DNA from: Ochrovirga pacifica
Lineage (GTDB): Bacteria > Bacteroidota > Bacteroidia > Flavobacteriales > Flavobacteriaceae
DNA length: 64,000 nt
NCBI RefSeq assembly: GCF_000220525.1
Contig: NZ_AFPK01000014.1
Span: 124,001-188,000 of the forward strand
Reading direction: 5' to 3'
The position numbers and the translations under genes are program-made. Position 1 is the stretch's first letter. Every line of letters starts with the position of its first letter. Positions 26,764 to 36,186 of this stretch are shown one piece after another. A model generated the notes under the pieces. It was not told the DNA's origin. It saw nothing but the letters and a program-made list of their open reading frames with translations, and searched no databases.

Positions 26764-26780
26764 ATTACCAAAGAGGTAAT
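26764..26780 (+). promoter_or_regulatory. Hairpin in the rpsO leader
   Basis: ATTACC (26764-26769) and GGTAAT (26775-26780) form a six-base-pair stem with loop AAAGA within the predicted 5' leader. S15 autoregulates its own mRNA in other bacteria by binding leader structures; whether this one is such a site is inference. Confidence 0.35.
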
Positions 26781-26811
26781 TTGCATTATAATTATTTACA
26801 AAAATATTAGT

Positions 26812-27081
26812 ATGTATTTAACACCAGAAAAAAAAGCTGAAATTTTCGAAAAGTACGGAAACTCAGCAACTGACACAGGATCTGCAGAAGGTCAAATTGC
26901 ATTGTTCACTTACAGAATTGCTCACTTAACAGAGCACTTAAAAAAGAACAGAAAAGATTTTAACACACAACGTTCTTTGGTAAAAATGGTAGGAAAGCGT
27001 AGAGCTTTATTAGACTACTTAACTAAGACAGACATTTTGCGTTACCGTGCAATTGTAAAAGAATTAGGATTAAGAAAATAA
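26812..27081 (+). CDS. rpsO: 30S ribosomal protein S15
   Basis: 89 residues, the standard S15 length; binds 16S rRNA in the central domain. The sequence TDTGSAEGQIALFTYRI, LTEHLKKNRKDFNTQRSL and MVGKRRALLDYL is diagnostic. ATG 26812 (MYLTPEKKAEIFEKYG) is the start; the longer frame from 26746 begins inside the promoter. The rpsO-pnp order is widely conserved, though a terminator separates them here. Confidence 0.97.
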   Translation: MYLTPEKKAEIFEKYGNSATDTGSAEGQIALFTYRIAHLTEHLKKNRKDFNTQRSLVKMVGKRRALLDYLTKTDILRYRAIVKELGLRK

Positions 27082-27091
27082 TTCAGAATAT

Positions 27092-27120
27092 AAAGAGGCT
27101 TAATCGCCTCTTTTTTTTAT
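27092..27120 (+). terminator. Intrinsic terminator after rpsO
   Basis: AAAGAGGC (27092-27099) pairs with GCCTCTTT (27106-27113), followed by a run of T. Confidence 0.9.
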
Positions 27121-27344
27121 TTTAGACACTTCACATAGGCACAGCATTCTGCTTGGCCATTTTGAAAAAAATCAGATTGAATTCTGAATCCATTGTAAAC
27201 AAAAAGCCCAACAACAACACAACATTTTTTGTTTAACAATTTAGAGATTTAAATGATTAAACGTTTAAAAATTAAATGATTTGTCACAGCAAATTCTTTA
27301 ATTATTACATTATTTAGTCGTTGAATTTCACTAAACTTTATTTT
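27121..27344. other. rpsO-pnp intergenic region
   Basis: No ORF or clear TAnnTTTG box. It contains a 12-bp palindrome TTAAACGTTTAA at 27257-27268 flanked by two copies of TTAAATGATT (about 27249 and 27275), which could be an operator or simply AT-rich sequence. Confidence 0.3.
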
Positions 27345-29582
27345 ATGATACCAACGGTTTATACCGAATCAATTGAGCTAGCAAATGGTAAAACCATTAC
27401 ACTAGAAACAGGAAAATTAGCCAAACAAGCAGACGGTTCTGTTGTAGTAAAGTGTGGAAACACTATGTTATTAGCAACAGTTGTATCTAACAAAACAGCT
27501 GCTCCAGGTGTAGATTTTTTGCCTTTAACAGTAGATTACCGAGAAAAATTTGCTGCAGCTGGTCGTTTTCCAGGAGGTTTTTTTAAGAGAGAAGCTCGTC
27601 CTAGCGACCAAGAAATTTTAGTTATGCGTTTAATTGACCGTGTGTTACGCCCTATGTTTCCTAAGGACTACCATGCAGAAACGCAAATTATGATTCAACT
27701 AATGTCTTTAGACAAAGATGTAATGCCCGATTCTTTAGCAGGATTGGCAGCATCTGCATGTTTAGCCATTACAGACATCCCTTTTGAAGCTCCTATTTCT
27801 GAAGTAAGAGTTGCAAGAATTAACGGAGAATTTGTTATCAACCCAAGCCAGTCAGAGTTGGCCACTGCAGATATTGACATGATGATTGGTGCCTCTGCAG
27901 ATTCTGTTGCTATGGTAGAGGGAGAAATGAATGAGATTTCTGAAGAGGAAATGACAGAAGCTATTCGTTTTGCTCATGAAGCCATTAAAGTACAATGTGC
28001 TGCACAAGTAGCATTGGCAGAAAAAGTAGGAAAAAAAGAGGTTCGTGACTACGAAAAAGAAGAAGAAAACGAAGCAATAGAAGCCAAAGTTAAAGAACTG
28101 GCCTACGATAAATGCTACGAAATAGCAAAAGCAGGAACGTCTAAACAAGAAAGAAGCGAACAGTTTGCTACAGTAAAAGAAAGCATTGTTGCAGAATATA
28201 CAGAAGAAGAACTAGAAGAAGTAGGTGAATTTATTTCTAAGTACTTTAACAAAGTTCAAAAAGAAGCTGTACGTAATGTTGTTTTAGACGAAGGTTTACG
28301 TTTAGACGGACGTAAAACTACCGAAATTAGACCAATCTGGTGTGAGGTTGATTACCTACCTTCTGCTCATGGTTCTTCAATTTTTACTAGAGGAGAAACA
28401 CAAGCATTGGCAACAGTAACTTTAGGTACTTCTAGAGAGGCTAATGTAATTGATAATCCATCACAAGAAGGAGAAGAAAACTTTTACCTACACTACAACT
28501 TTCCTCCATTTTCTACAGGAGAAGCAAGACCTTTAAGAGGAACCTCTCGTCGTGAAGTAGGACACGGAAACTTAGCACAAAGAGCATTAAAAGGAATGAT
28601 TCCTTCGGATTGCCCCTACACAGTGCGTGTTGTATCAGAAGTTTTAGAATCTAACGGTTCTTCTTCTATGGCTACAGTTTGTGCAGGTACAATGGCTTTA
28701 TTAGATGCTGGGGTACAAATGAAAAAGCCTGTTTCTGGTATTGCAATGGGATTGATTACCGATCAAGAATCTGGGAAATGGGCTGTACTATCTGATATCT
28801 TAGGTGATGAAGATCACTTAGGAGATATGGACTTTAAAGTAACAGGTACTGCAGATGGTATTACAGCTTGTCAAATGGACATTAAAATTAAAGGACTGTC
28901 TTACGAAATCCTAACACAAGCTTTATTACAAGCACGTGAGGGACGTTTGCATATTTTAAGCAAATTAACAGACACTATTGAAGCTCCAAGAACTGACGTT
29001 AAAGAACATGCTCCGAAAATGGTAACCAGAGTAATACCTAACGAATACATTGGACAATTGATTGGACCTGGAGGTAAAAACATTCAAGAATTACAAAAAG
29101 TAACCGAGACTACTATTGTAATTAACGAAGACCCTGTTACCGAAGAAGGAATTGTGGAAATTTTAGGAACTGGTGCAGAAGGAATTAATGCTGTATTAGC
29201 TAAGATTGATGCCATGCTATTTAAACCGGAAGTTGGAGAAACTTACGAAGTTAAAGTAATTAAAATGCTAGATTTTGGTGCAGTGGTAGAGTATACTGAA
29301 GCTCCAGGAAACGAAGTTTTATTGCACGTAAGCGAATTGGCTTGGGAACGCACAGAAAATGTTTCTGATGTTGTAAACATGGGAGATGTATTTAACGTTA
29401 AATACTTTGGTACAGATCCTAAAACACGTAAAGAAAAAGTTTCAAAAAAAGCCTTGTTACCAAAACCCGAAGGTTTTAAATCTAGACCTCCTAGAGACAA
29501 CAACAAAGATGGCGGAGGACGTAGAGACAACAACCGTAGAAATGACAATAGAAAACCAAGAGAAGAAAAGAAAGCTGAATAG
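27345..29582 (+). CDS. pnp: Polyribonucleotide nucleotidyltransferase (PNPase)
   Basis: 745-residue phosphorolytic 3'-5' exoribonuclease, core of the degradosome. Two RNase PH domains (about 1-225 and 310-545; [20 protein letters not shown] and [20 protein letters not shown]) flank a helical linker. A KH domain ([20 protein letters not shown]) and an S1 domain ([14 protein letters not shown]) follow, then a disordered Arg/Asn/Asp-rich tail of about 35 residues. The GGKNIQ loop of KH is intact. I start at ATG 27345 ([15 protein letters not shown]), not the in-frame upstream codon at 27321. Confidence 0.97.
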   Translation: MIPTVYTESIELANGKTITLETGKLAKQADGSVVVKCGNTMLLATVVSNKTAAPGVDFLPLTVDYREKFAAAGRFPGGFFKREARPSDQEILVMRLIDRVLRPMFPKDYHAETQIMIQLMSLDKDVMPDSLAGLAASACLAITDIPFEAPISEVRVARINGEFVINPSQSELATADIDMMIGASADSVAMVEGEMNEISEEEMTEAIRFAHEAIKVQCAAQVALAEKVGKKEVRDYEKEEENEAIEAKVKELAYDKCYEIAKAGTSKQERSEQFATVKESIVAEYTEEELEEVGEFISKYFNKVQKEAVRNVVLDEGLRLDGRKTTEIRPIWCEVDYLPSAHGSSIFTRGETQALATVTLGTSREANVIDNPSQEGEENFYLHYNFPPFSTGEARPLRGTSRREVGHGNLAQRALKGMIPSDCPYTVRVVSEVLESNGSSSMATVCAGTMALLDAGVQMKKPVSGIAMGLITDQESGKWAVLSDILGDEDHLGDMDFKVTGTADGITACQMDIKIKGLSYEILTQALLQAREGRLHILSKLTDTIEAPRTDVKEHAPKMVTRVIPNEYIGQLIGPGGKNIQELQKVTETTIVINEDPVTEEGIVEILGTGAEGINAVLAKIDAMLFKPEVGETYEVKVIKMLDFGAVVEYTEAPGNEVLLHVSELAWERTENVSDVVNMGDVFNVKYFGTDPKTRKEKVSKKALLPKPEGFKSRPPRDNNKDGGGRRDNNRRNDNRKPREEKKAE

Positions 29583-29606
29583 TCTTATTTTTTCCCTATA
29601 ATAAAC

Positions 29607-29640
29607 AAAAGCCGATTAGAAATTCTAATCGGCTTTTTAC
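29607..29640 (+). terminator. Intrinsic terminator after pnp
   Basis: A perfect 14-bp stem (29607-29620 with 29624-29637) with a three-base loop, ending in a T-run. Confidence 0.9.
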
Positions 29641-29645
29641 TTTGT

Positions 29646-29680
29646 AAAAAAAAGGAATACTAAAATAGTATTCCTTTTAT
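29646..29680 (-). terminator. Intrinsic terminator after glyQS
   Basis: A perfect 13-bp stem (29650-29662 with 29666-29678); on the minus strand it is followed by a run of T, so it ends the convergent glycyl-tRNA synthetase transcript. Confidence 0.88.
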
Positions 29681-29697
29681 AAAACTTAGATATTAAT

Positions 29698-31242
29698 TTA
29701 TTTAGCTTTGCTTAACCAAACTCCCATGTTTACTTCTGCATCAATAATTGATTTTAATTCAGAAATTTTAACACGTTTTTGTTCCATGGTATCTCTGTGG
29801 CGTATGGTTACTGAATTGTCTTCTTTAGTTTCGTAATCAACGGCAATACAGAAAGGTGTTCCATTTGCATCCTGACGACGATATCTACGACCAATGGCAT
29901 CTTTTTCATCATAAGTTACGTTAAAATCAAACTTAAGTTGGTCAAAAATTTCTTTGGCAATTTCTGGCAATCCGTCTTTCTTTACCAATGGCAAGATAGC
30001 CGCTTTGTTTGGAGCAACTACTGCAGGTAATTTTAGCACTGTTCTTGTATTTCCGTCTTCTAATTCTTCTTCTTGCAGTGCATTAGAAAAAACAGCCAAG
30101 AACAAACGGTCTAAACCTACAGAAGTCTCTACCACATAAGGCACATAACTTTTATTGATTTCATTATCAAAATACTGTAATTTTTTACCTGAATATTCTT
30201 CATGTGCTTTTAAGTCAAAGTCTGTACGAGAGTGTATTCCTTCTAATTCTTTGAACCCAAACGGAAATTTGAATTCGATATCTGCAGCTGCATCGGCATA
30301 ATGAGCCAACTTATCATGGTCGTGGAAACGGTAATTTTCCATTCCTAAACCTAAAGACAAATGCCATTTTAAACGTGATTCTTTCCAGGTCTCATACCAT
30401 TCTTTTTGCGTACCAGGACGAACAAAAAACTGCATTTCCATCTGCTCGAACTCTCTTTGACGGAAAATAAATTGACGTGCCACAATCTCGTTACGGAACG
30501 CTTTTCCTGTTTGTGCAATTCCAAAAGGAATTTTCATTCTTCCTGTTTTTTGCACATTCAAAAAGTTTACAAAAATACCTTGTGCAGTTTCTGGTCTTAA
30601 ATACAAATCGGTTGCATGTTCTGCTGAAGCTCCTAGTTTTGTTCCAAACATTAAATTGAACTGCTTTACATCTGTCCAGTTTTTAGAACCTGACAAAGGA
30701 CATGCAATCCCCAATTCTTCTATCTGAGCTTTTACATCTGCTAAGTCTTCTGCTTCTAAAGATTTTCCCATACGGGTTAAAATCTCTTCTTTTTTAGCTC
30801 TGTAATCTAAAACTCTAGGGTTTGTGCTTAAAAATTGTGCTTCATCAAAAGCATCACCAAAACGCTTTGCTGCCTTTTTTACTTCCTTTTGAACCTTGTC
30901 TTCAAACTTTTCTGCAAAATCTTCTATCAGCACATCTGCTCTATATCGCTTTTTAGAATCTTTGTTGTCTATTAAAGGATCGTTAAAAGCATCTACGTGG
31001 CCAGAAGCTTTCCAGGTAGTGGGATGCATAAAAATTGCAGCATCCAAACCTACAATATTATCGTGCATTTGCACCATGGCTTTCCACCAATATTCGCGCA
31101 AGTTTTTTTTAAGTTCTACTCCGTTTTGTGCATAATCGTATACTGCACTTAATCCATCATAAATCTCACTTGACTGAAATACATATCCGTATTCTTTGGC
31201 GTGAGACAATACTTTTTTAAATTGATCTTCTTGATTTGCCAT
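29698..31242 (-). CDS. glyQS: Glycine--tRNA ligase (dimeric class II)
   Basis: 514-residue alpha2-type glycyl-tRNA synthetase, the single-chain kind, charging tRNA-Gly. Visible landmarks: SSEIYDGLSAVYDYAQNGVE and the WWKAMVQMHDNIVGLDA segment at the N-terminus, FNLMFGTKLGA, YLRPETAQGIFVNF (motif 2 region), IPFGIAQTGKAFRNEI, FRQREFEQMEMQFF and the motif 3 region EtSVGLDRLFLAVF. The anticodon-binding domain is C-terminal (PNKAAILPLVKKDG). The -7 box lies four bases before the ATG. Confidence 0.96.
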   Translation of the reverse strand: MANQEDQFKKVLSHAKEYGYVFQSSEIYDGLSAVYDYAQNGVELKKNLREYWWKAMVQMHDNIVGLDAAIFMHPTTWKASGHVDAFNDPLIDNKDSKKRYRADVLIEDFAEKFEDKVQKEVKKAAKRFGDAFDEAQFLSTNPRVLDYRAKKEEILTRMGKSLEAEDLADVKAQIEELGIACPLSGSKNWTDVKQFNLMFGTKLGASAEHATDLYLRPETAQGIFVNFLNVQKTGRMKIPFGIAQTGKAFRNEIVARQFIFRQREFEQMEMQFFVRPGTQKEWYETWKESRLKWHLSLGLGMENYRFHDHDKLAHYADAAADIEFKFPFGFKELEGIHSRTDFDLKAHEEYSGKKLQYFDNEINKSYVPYVVETSVGLDRLFLAVFSNALQEEELEDGNTRTVLKLPAVVAPNKAAILPLVKKDGLPEIAKEIFDQLKFDFNVTYDEKDAIGRRYRRQDANGTPFCIAVDYETKEDNSVTIRHRDTMEQKRVKISELKSIIDAEVNMGVWLSKAK

Positions 31243-31246
31243 TCCG

Positions 31247-31254
31247 CAAAAATA
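31247..31254 (-). promoter_or_regulatory. -7 box abutting the glyQS start codon
   Basis: Minus-strand TATTTTTG ends four bases upstream of the ATG at 31242; a TTG lies about 22 bases further upstream. This predicts a leaderless mRNA. Confidence 0.6.
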
Positions 31255-31348
31255 TAAAAGCTTTTGTTAATATGTTACAACTATTTGGTATTAAAAATTT
31301 TACTGTCAAGAATTGATAATCAGCAATTACTTCTCTTTGGTTAAAGCA

Positions 31349-32260
31349 TTAAAAAACGCCTAAAAAACTATTTTTTAACTCAAAAGATTCGTTGGCCAGC
31401 AAACCATCTGCACTGTAAAATTCTAACGTATAGATTCCTTTTTCTAAAGCAACGTTGTCTAAAGAAATGACATCGGTTACTGGCATCGTATTTCCGTTTA
31501 AGATTAAACGTGTTCCATCGGTAAATTTTTTATTCACTCCATTAAACAAAAAATCTCCTCTTGTTTTTAACACCAACCCCTCTTCATTTTTTAGAACATA
31601 GTAAATATCACACTCAACATCCTTTAGTGCTTTGTTGTTCAACACGTTATACACTACTTGAATTCCGTTGGCTTTTTTGTATTTTTTGGTTTCTTTTACC
31701 TCGCCAGATTCTTTTTGTTGCACTGCAAACACTTCTACATCTGCAATCTGCACTTTAGTTGCTTCGGATAGTTGAAGTTGTAATCTTTTACTCTGCAATT
31801 TCTCTGTGTTTAATTCTGATTTGGTTACAGCAATAGTTACCATTAAACTGTCGTTTAACGTTTTAATAGAATCTAAGCTACGAAATAACATTCTGTTGGT
31901 TAACTTTACTTCTAGCAAAGTGTTTTTTGCTTTTTGCAACTCTTTAAAACTGGTTGTTTTAGAATTTTCAAGTTGCTTTTTTAGAGCCAACACATCTTCT
32001 TTAGACTTTTTTAATTGATTTCGGATGCTTTCTAATTTGTCATTTGCTTCCTTAAAATCTTGAGTGATGGCTATATTTTTTTGCTGACTTGTGTTTAAAT
32101 CTTCTATCGCCAAATCAAATTCGGTTTGTAACGCTTGCTTTTGTTGCAATAAATCTTGTTTATAAGCTTCGTTCTCTTGTGTTACTGATGACATGTAATA
32201 CCACATTCCGCCTATAACCAGCAGTAAAACAACAATTAATACAATTTTTAAGTTTTTCAT
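31349..32260 (-). CDS. Membrane-anchored coiled-coil protein, unknown function
   Basis: 303 residues: a short cytoplasmic start, one transmembrane helix (IVLIVVLLLVIGGMWYYM, about 5-22), a coiled coil to about residue 165 and a C-terminal beta-type domain (IQVVYNVLNNKALKDVECDI to GIYTLEFYSADGL) that could be an immunoglobulin-like fold. Conserved-looking but unnamed; the topology suggests an envelope role. It follows 106 bases downstream of glyQS on the same strand, with no clear terminator between. Confidence 0.7.
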   Translation of the reverse strand: MKNLKIVLIVVLLLVIGGMWYYMSSVTQENEAYKQDLLQQKQALQTEFDLAIEDLNTSQQKNIAITQDFKEANDKLESIRNQLKKSKEDVLALKKQLENSKTTSFKELQKAKNTLLEVKLTNRMLFRSLDSIKTLNDSLMVTIAVTKSELNTEKLQSKRLQLQLSEATKVQIADVEVFAVQQKESGEVKETKKYKKANGIQVVYNVLNNKALKDVECDIYYVLKNEEGLVLKTRGDFLFNGVNKKFTDGTRLILNGNTMPVTDVISLDNVALEKGIYTLEFYSADGLLANESFELKNSFLGVF

Positions 32261-32325
32261 AAGTTGAAATATTTTATTGGATAGAATCCAGTCTAAAAAT
32301 ATTGTTTATTTTTAAAATAAAAGCT

Positions 32326-33012
32326 ATGATTCTACTGAAAGATATCATCTATTTGTTCTTTCCCAATAGATGTTTGCATTGCAAAAAAATTATTCTACCT
32401 AAACAAAATTATCTGTGTTTGGACTGCAGCTTAAATATAGAACAGGTAGAGTTTTTATCTTACACAAACAATAACGTACAACAAAAATTTAGAGGGAGAA
32501 TTGCTATAGAACAAGCTATCGCATTATTTGTGTATCAAAAAAACAGTCCTGCACAAACACTCTTAAGAACGTTAAAGTACAAAGGTATAGAGAAAATAGG
32601 TGAATATGCAGCACACTCAATTTTGCCTAAATTAGCAAACAGTTCCTTTTTTTATGGTATAGATGCTGTTGTTCCTATTCCGCTACACCCTAAAAAAGAA
32701 CAAAAGCGAGGTTACAACCAAATAGCTTTGTTTGGCACAACATTGGCTAACTATTTTAAGGTTGATTTTATTAAAGACGGCCTTATAAAAATTGACAACA
32801 ACAAATCGCAAACTACAAACACTAAAGACGAACGCTTTTATAACGTACAAAATGCCTATAAAATTAATCCCAAATACACCTTTGATCATCAACATATTGT
32901 TTTGGTTGACGATGTCATCACTACAGGAGCAACCTTAACCGCTTGTTGCCAAGTACTAAAAAAAGCATTTAACGTAAAAATCTCGGTGATTACCATTGCC
33001 TGCGTACCTTAA
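32326..33012 (+). CDS. comF: ComF-family phosphoribosyltransferase-like protein
   Basis: 228 residues with the ComF layout: an N-terminal zinc ribbon (RCLHCKKIILP and YLCLDCSLN, four Cys) and a phosphoribosyltransferase fold ending in VLVDDVITTGATLTACCQVL, the PRPP-binding loop. VVPIPLHPKKEQKRGYNQIA is a strong family signature. ComF acts in DNA uptake in competent bacteria, probably with PriA. ATG 32326 (MILLKDIIYLFFPNRC) fits the family. The next gene starts within 36 bases. Confidence 0.92.
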   Translation: MILLKDIIYLFFPNRCLHCKKIILPKQNYLCLDCSLNIEQVEFLSYTNNNVQQKFRGRIAIEQAIALFVYQKNSPAQTLLRTLKYKGIEKIGEYAAHSILPKLANSSFFYGIDAVVPIPLHPKKEQKRGYNQIALFGTTLANYFKVDFIKDGLIKIDNNKSQTTNTKDERFYNVQNAYKINPKYTFDHQHIVLVDDVITTGATLTACCQVLKKAFNVKISVITIACVP

Positions 33013-33047
33013 TTATGGTAAAAAATCTGTTTCTTTGTAACCAAATT

Positions 33048-34628
33048 ATGATCAAAAAAATCTTCATCATCAGCTTATGTATACTTGCGTTTAGACTGGC
33101 AAGTTGTGCAAGAATAGGAAGTCCGGACGGAGGTCCTAAAGACAGTATTCCTCCTGTAATGGCTTTGGCCAAACCACAAAACAAAACCACCTTGTTTAAA
33201 GCAAAAAAAGTAACCATTCTTTTTGATGAATACATTCGCTTTAACAACCTAAGTCAACAATTAATTATTTCTCCTCCGATGGAGAAAAAACCCGAAATAA
33301 AACCTTTGTCAGATGCTTCTAAAAAAATTACCATTGAATTTTTAGAGAAATTAAAGCCCAACACCACTTATACCATAAATTTTGGAAATAGCATTGTTGA
33401 CAACAATGAGAAAAATGAATTGGGTAGATTTTCTTACGTATTTTCTACCGGAGAATTGCTAGACTCTCTAAGTGTTAATGGTTTTATTTTTGACCCTTTG
33501 GCGGAAAAAGATGTCGAAGAAATTAGTGTAATGGGGTATAAAAACGCACACGATTCCCTAGTAGGAAACTATACTCCAGACTATTTAACCAATTCTTTAA
33601 AAAGTAATTTTTACAGCTTAGAAAATTTATCAGAAGCTACTTATACCTTAATTGCATTAGAAGATAAAAACAACAACTACAAATACGATAAAGGTTTAGA
33701 AAGAATTGGTTTTTTAAACGATTCTATTTACCTAAACAAACCTATTGACTCTTTAGATTTTATCTTATTTAAGGAGGCTAAAGATTTTAAAATTTTTAGA
33801 CCAAGTCAAACCAAAGGAAATCAAATTATATTGGGTTACAACGGAACAAAAGAACCCACATTGCAGCTAGAAGGCATCAAAAAAGACAACTATTTTATCA
33901 GCAAGGAAAAAGCACAAGACTCCTTATACATTTGGTTTAAAGAAATCCCTCAGGATACCGTTCATTTATATGTTGATTTGGACACTTTAAAAGAACATTA
34001 CAAATTATTACCTAGAAAATTAGCCATGGACTCTATTGCTATTTCTAGCAACATTGGAGGAACCTTACATCCTAGAGACACCTTTGCTATTAAAACAACG
34101 GTACCAGTAGCAGCCATTTTAAACGACAGTATTTCGTTATTAGAAAACGATTCGATACCTGTAGATTTTAAGTTGATCTCTAACCCAAAAGAGCATTTGC
34201 TTCAGCTTGATTTTGAGCGTAAAAACAACACATTTTACGCATTAAAATTAAAAGAATATGCTTTGGTAGACTTTTTAGGATTTCATAGTTATCCAAAAAA
34301 CTTTACTTTTAACATCACCAACCCAGAAGAATACGGAGAAATTGTACTCCACATTAACAATCCTAAAAAAATCAATTTAATCGTTGAGCTTAGAGACGCT
34401 AAGAAAAATAAAATTAGTCAATGTATTTCTGATTCTGGTGCTCTACGTTTTAAGGATCTAATTCCCGAAAAATACACTGTTCGAATTATTAAAGACCTTA
34501 ACAACAACAAGCAATATGATAACGGAAATTTTGCTTTAAAAATTCAACCCGAAGAAGTCATTAACATCGAAAAAGTTCTTACACTAAGAGCCAATTCTGA
34601 AATTAATGAAAACATAACTATTGAATAG
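33048..34628 (+). CDS. Ig-like domain (SbsA/Big_5-type) lipoprotein
   Basis: 526 residues. A lipoprotein signal peptide (MIKKIFIISLCILAFRLASC, acceptor Cys 20) is followed by RIGSPDGGPKDSIPPVMALAKP, and an SbsA-type Ig-like domain (about 30-135; ILFDEYIRFNNLSQQLIISP, LKPNTTYTINFG). The rest is beta-rich with paired DKNNNYKYDKG and DLNNNKQYDNG loops that look like Ca-binding or carboxypeptidase-regulatory-like repeats. A widespread Bacteroidota envelope family without a defined role. An alternative ATG at 33015 in frame is less likely because it would precede the signal peptide by 11 residues. Confidence 0.82.
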   Translation: MIKKIFIISLCILAFRLASCARIGSPDGGPKDSIPPVMALAKPQNKTTLFKAKKVTILFDEYIRFNNLSQQLIISPPMEKKPEIKPLSDASKKITIEFLEKLKPNTTYTINFGNSIVDNNEKNELGRFSYVFSTGELLDSLSVNGFIFDPLAEKDVEEISVMGYKNAHDSLVGNYTPDYLTNSLKSNFYSLENLSEATYTLIALEDKNNNYKYDKGLERIGFLNDSIYLNKPIDSLDFILFKEAKDFKIFRPSQTKGNQIILGYNGTKEPTLQLEGIKKDNYFISKEKAQDSLYIWFKEIPQDTVHLYVDLDTLKEHYKLLPRKLAMDSIAISSNIGGTLHPRDTFAIKTTVPVAAILNDSISLLENDSIPVDFKLISNPKEHLLQLDFERKNNTFYALKLKEYALVDFLGFHSYPKNFTFNITNPEEYGEIVLHINNPKKINLIVELRDAKKNKISQCISDSGALRFKDLIPEKYTVRIIKDLNNNKQYDNGNFALKIQPEEVINIEKVLTLRANSEINENITIE

Positions 34629-34636
34629 AAAATCAC

Positions 34637-34667
34637 AAAAAAAAACGAGCAACTGCTCGTTTTTTTA
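34637..34667. terminator. Intrinsic terminator between the Ig-like and DinB genes
   Basis: aaaaacgagc (34641-34650) pairs with gctcgttttt (34655-34664) around loop AACT; flanking A- and T-runs let it work in both directions for convergent genes. Confidence 0.88.
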
Positions 34668-34680
34668 AAATTATTTAATT

Positions 34681-35145
34681 TTATACTAACTTTCTTAACG
34701 CTAAAATAGCTCCCAAATGAATTCCTTCATGAAAAGTGTTAAAATCAATTGCTCTTTCTACATTGTTTAAACATACGCCTACACTGGTGGTATATTCTGT
34801 ATAATTCTCAAAAATCCCTTTTTGATAATCCGCTGCTAATTCATCAGCAAAAGACACAAATAAATCTAAAATCTGTTGCCATTCCTCGGCATTTATTACA
34901 TGTCCGTTTGGTGCAGTTCCTTTTCTGTACCTATTTACCATTTCATCAGAAATAGGCAATAACAGTCCAGACATTTTATAACACAACAAATAAGGAGTTA
35001 CAACCAAATGTGCAATATTCCACCCTATGTTGTTATTAAATCCTTGGGGAATTGTATTGATTTGCTCTAGAGTATAACCTTCTATAACTTTTAACATCAA
35101 GGCTCTTCCTTTTTTCAATCCGTCTATTTGATTGGCAATTTCCAT
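34681..35145 (-). CDS. DinB-family protein
   Basis: 154-residue four-helix-bundle protein of the DinB/YfiT-like metalloenzyme superfamily. The expected metal-ligand histidines are visible in NIGWNIAHLVVTPYLL and the C-terminal DFNTFHEGIHLGAILALRK. Some members are thiol transferases using bacillithiol or mycothiol; the substrate here is unknown. Monocistronic, flanked by a terminator and the divergent ArsC-like gene. Confidence 0.82.
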   Translation of the reverse strand: MEIANQIDGLKKGRALMLKVIEGYTLEQINTIPQGFNNNIGWNIAHLVVTPYLLCYKMSGLLLPISDEMVNRYRKGTAPNGHVINAEEWQQILDLFVSFADELAADYQKGIFENYTEYTTSVGVCLNNVERAIDFNTFHEGIHLGAILALRKLV

Positions 35146-35158
35146 TCGTTTATTTTTT

Positions 35159-35166
35159 TATTTTTG
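35159..35166 (+). promoter_or_regulatory. -7 box for the ArsC/Spx-like gene
   Basis: TATTTTTG, full consensus, 30 bases before ATG 35197. Confidence 0.5.
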
Positions 35167-35196
35167 ACTCCCTAAAGATAGAAAGACTCATCACTT

Positions 35197-35544
35197 ATGA
35201 AAAAAATTTACCATTTAAAAACCTGTGATACTTGTAAAAGAATTTTAGGACAACTGAACCTAAATGGATTTGAGTTGCAAGAAATAAAAAGCAATCCTGT
35301 TACAGAATTGCAATTGGCAGAAATGTATGCCTTTACAAACTCTTACGAAGCCTTATTTAACAAAAGAGCTCGTTTGTATAAAGAGCAGGGCTTAAAAGAA
35401 AAAAATCTAAGAGAAGAGGATTACAAAAACTATATTTTATCTGAATATACTTTTTTAAAACGTCCTGTAGCCATTGTTGATGATGAAATCTTTGTAGGAA
35501 ATAGTAAAAAAGTAGTTGAAGCTTTGGTTGCTAAAACAACATAA
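35197..35544 (+). CDS. ArsC/Spx-family reductase-like protein
   Basis: 115-residue thioredoxin-fold protein of the ArsC/Spx family. The N-terminal CDTC (Cys 10 and Cys 13) is the redox pair, followed by the family segment ALFNKRARLYKEQGLKEKN and FLKRPVAIVDDEIFVGNSKK. Whether it reduces arsenate or acts otherwise cannot be told; no ars genes are adjacent, which argues for the YffB-like housekeeping type. Confidence 0.85.
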   Translation: MKKIYHLKTCDTCKRILGQLNLNGFELQEIKSNPVTELQLAEMYAFTNSYEALFNKRARLYKEQGLKEKNLREEDYKNYILSEYTFLKRPVAIVDDEIFVGNSKKVVEALVAKTT

Positions 35545-35547
35545 AAA

Positions 35548-35577
35548 AAGGTCTCGAATTTTCGAGACCTTGTTCTT
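35548..35577. terminator. Bidirectional intrinsic terminator
   Basis: AAGGTCTCGAA (35548-35558) and TTCGAGACCTT (35561-35571) form a perfect stem between the convergent ArsC-like and DUF4254 genes. Confidence 0.85.
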
Positions 35578-36185
35578 TATTTTTTATTATATAACATCGG
35601 ATTTAGTTCCTCATCGTTGTACATTTTCATTTGCTTATAAACTTTCATGTATTTGTCACCATTTTCTATATCGGCAATTAAATCGTTTATGGCTGTAGAC
35701 AAATCTACACGTTGTTCTAAAAGAATGTCTAATTTTTTCTGACAAGCTGCTTTGTGGCTTTCAGAAGCAGTGGGTCTGTTTACTTCTTCTGCCATATGAT
35801 AAATTTTTAAAGCTAAAATAGACAGTCTATCAATAGCCCAAGCAGGGCTTTCAGAATTAATTTTAGCATTTTCTTTAGGTTGCACCTCTGCATATTTTTG
35901 CAAAAAATAACTATCAATATACTCTACCATATCCGTACGGTCTTGGTTAGATGTATCAATTTTTCTTTTTAAGGCCAAAGCCTCTATAGGATCTATTTCT
36001 GGCAAACGTATAATGTCTTCATAGTGCCATTGCACGGTATCAATCCAGCACTTTCTATACAGCAAATGCTCTAAACTAGCCGCATCGTATACATTTTCAA
36101 ATGGCTGATTGACATCATCAACTATATGATATTTTGCAATAACAGCATCAAATATCTTGTTAAAATCTTCCGCTTTTAAACTCAT
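35577..36185 (-). CDS. DUF4254 protein
   Basis: 202 residues, soluble and helical. The family core is recognisable: YDAASLEHLLYRKCWIDTVQ, WHYEDIIRLPEIDPIEALAL, IDTSNQDRTDMVEYID and the ending NDEELNPMLYN. DUF4254 is a Bacteroidota family of unknown function, often near cell-envelope or glycosyltransferase genes. It starts one base after the stop of the upstream acidic protein gene, so both are one transcript. Confidence 0.88.
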   Translation of the reverse strand: MSLKAEDFNKIFDAVIAKYHIVDDVNQPFENVYDAASLEHLLYRKCWIDTVQWHYEDIIRLPEIDPIEALALKRKIDTSNQDRTDMVEYIDSYFLQKYAEVQPKENAKINSESPAWAIDRLSILALKIYHMAEEVNRPTASESHKAACQKKLDILLEQRVDLSTAINDLIADIENGDKYMKVYKQMKMYNDEELNPMLYNKK

Positions 36186-36186
36186 C

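Noticed and set aside
27852-28148. 98-residue antisense ORF in pnp, rich in Phe and Cys
   Set aside because: It mirrors the Glu/Lys-rich linker of PNPase; no start signal or family.
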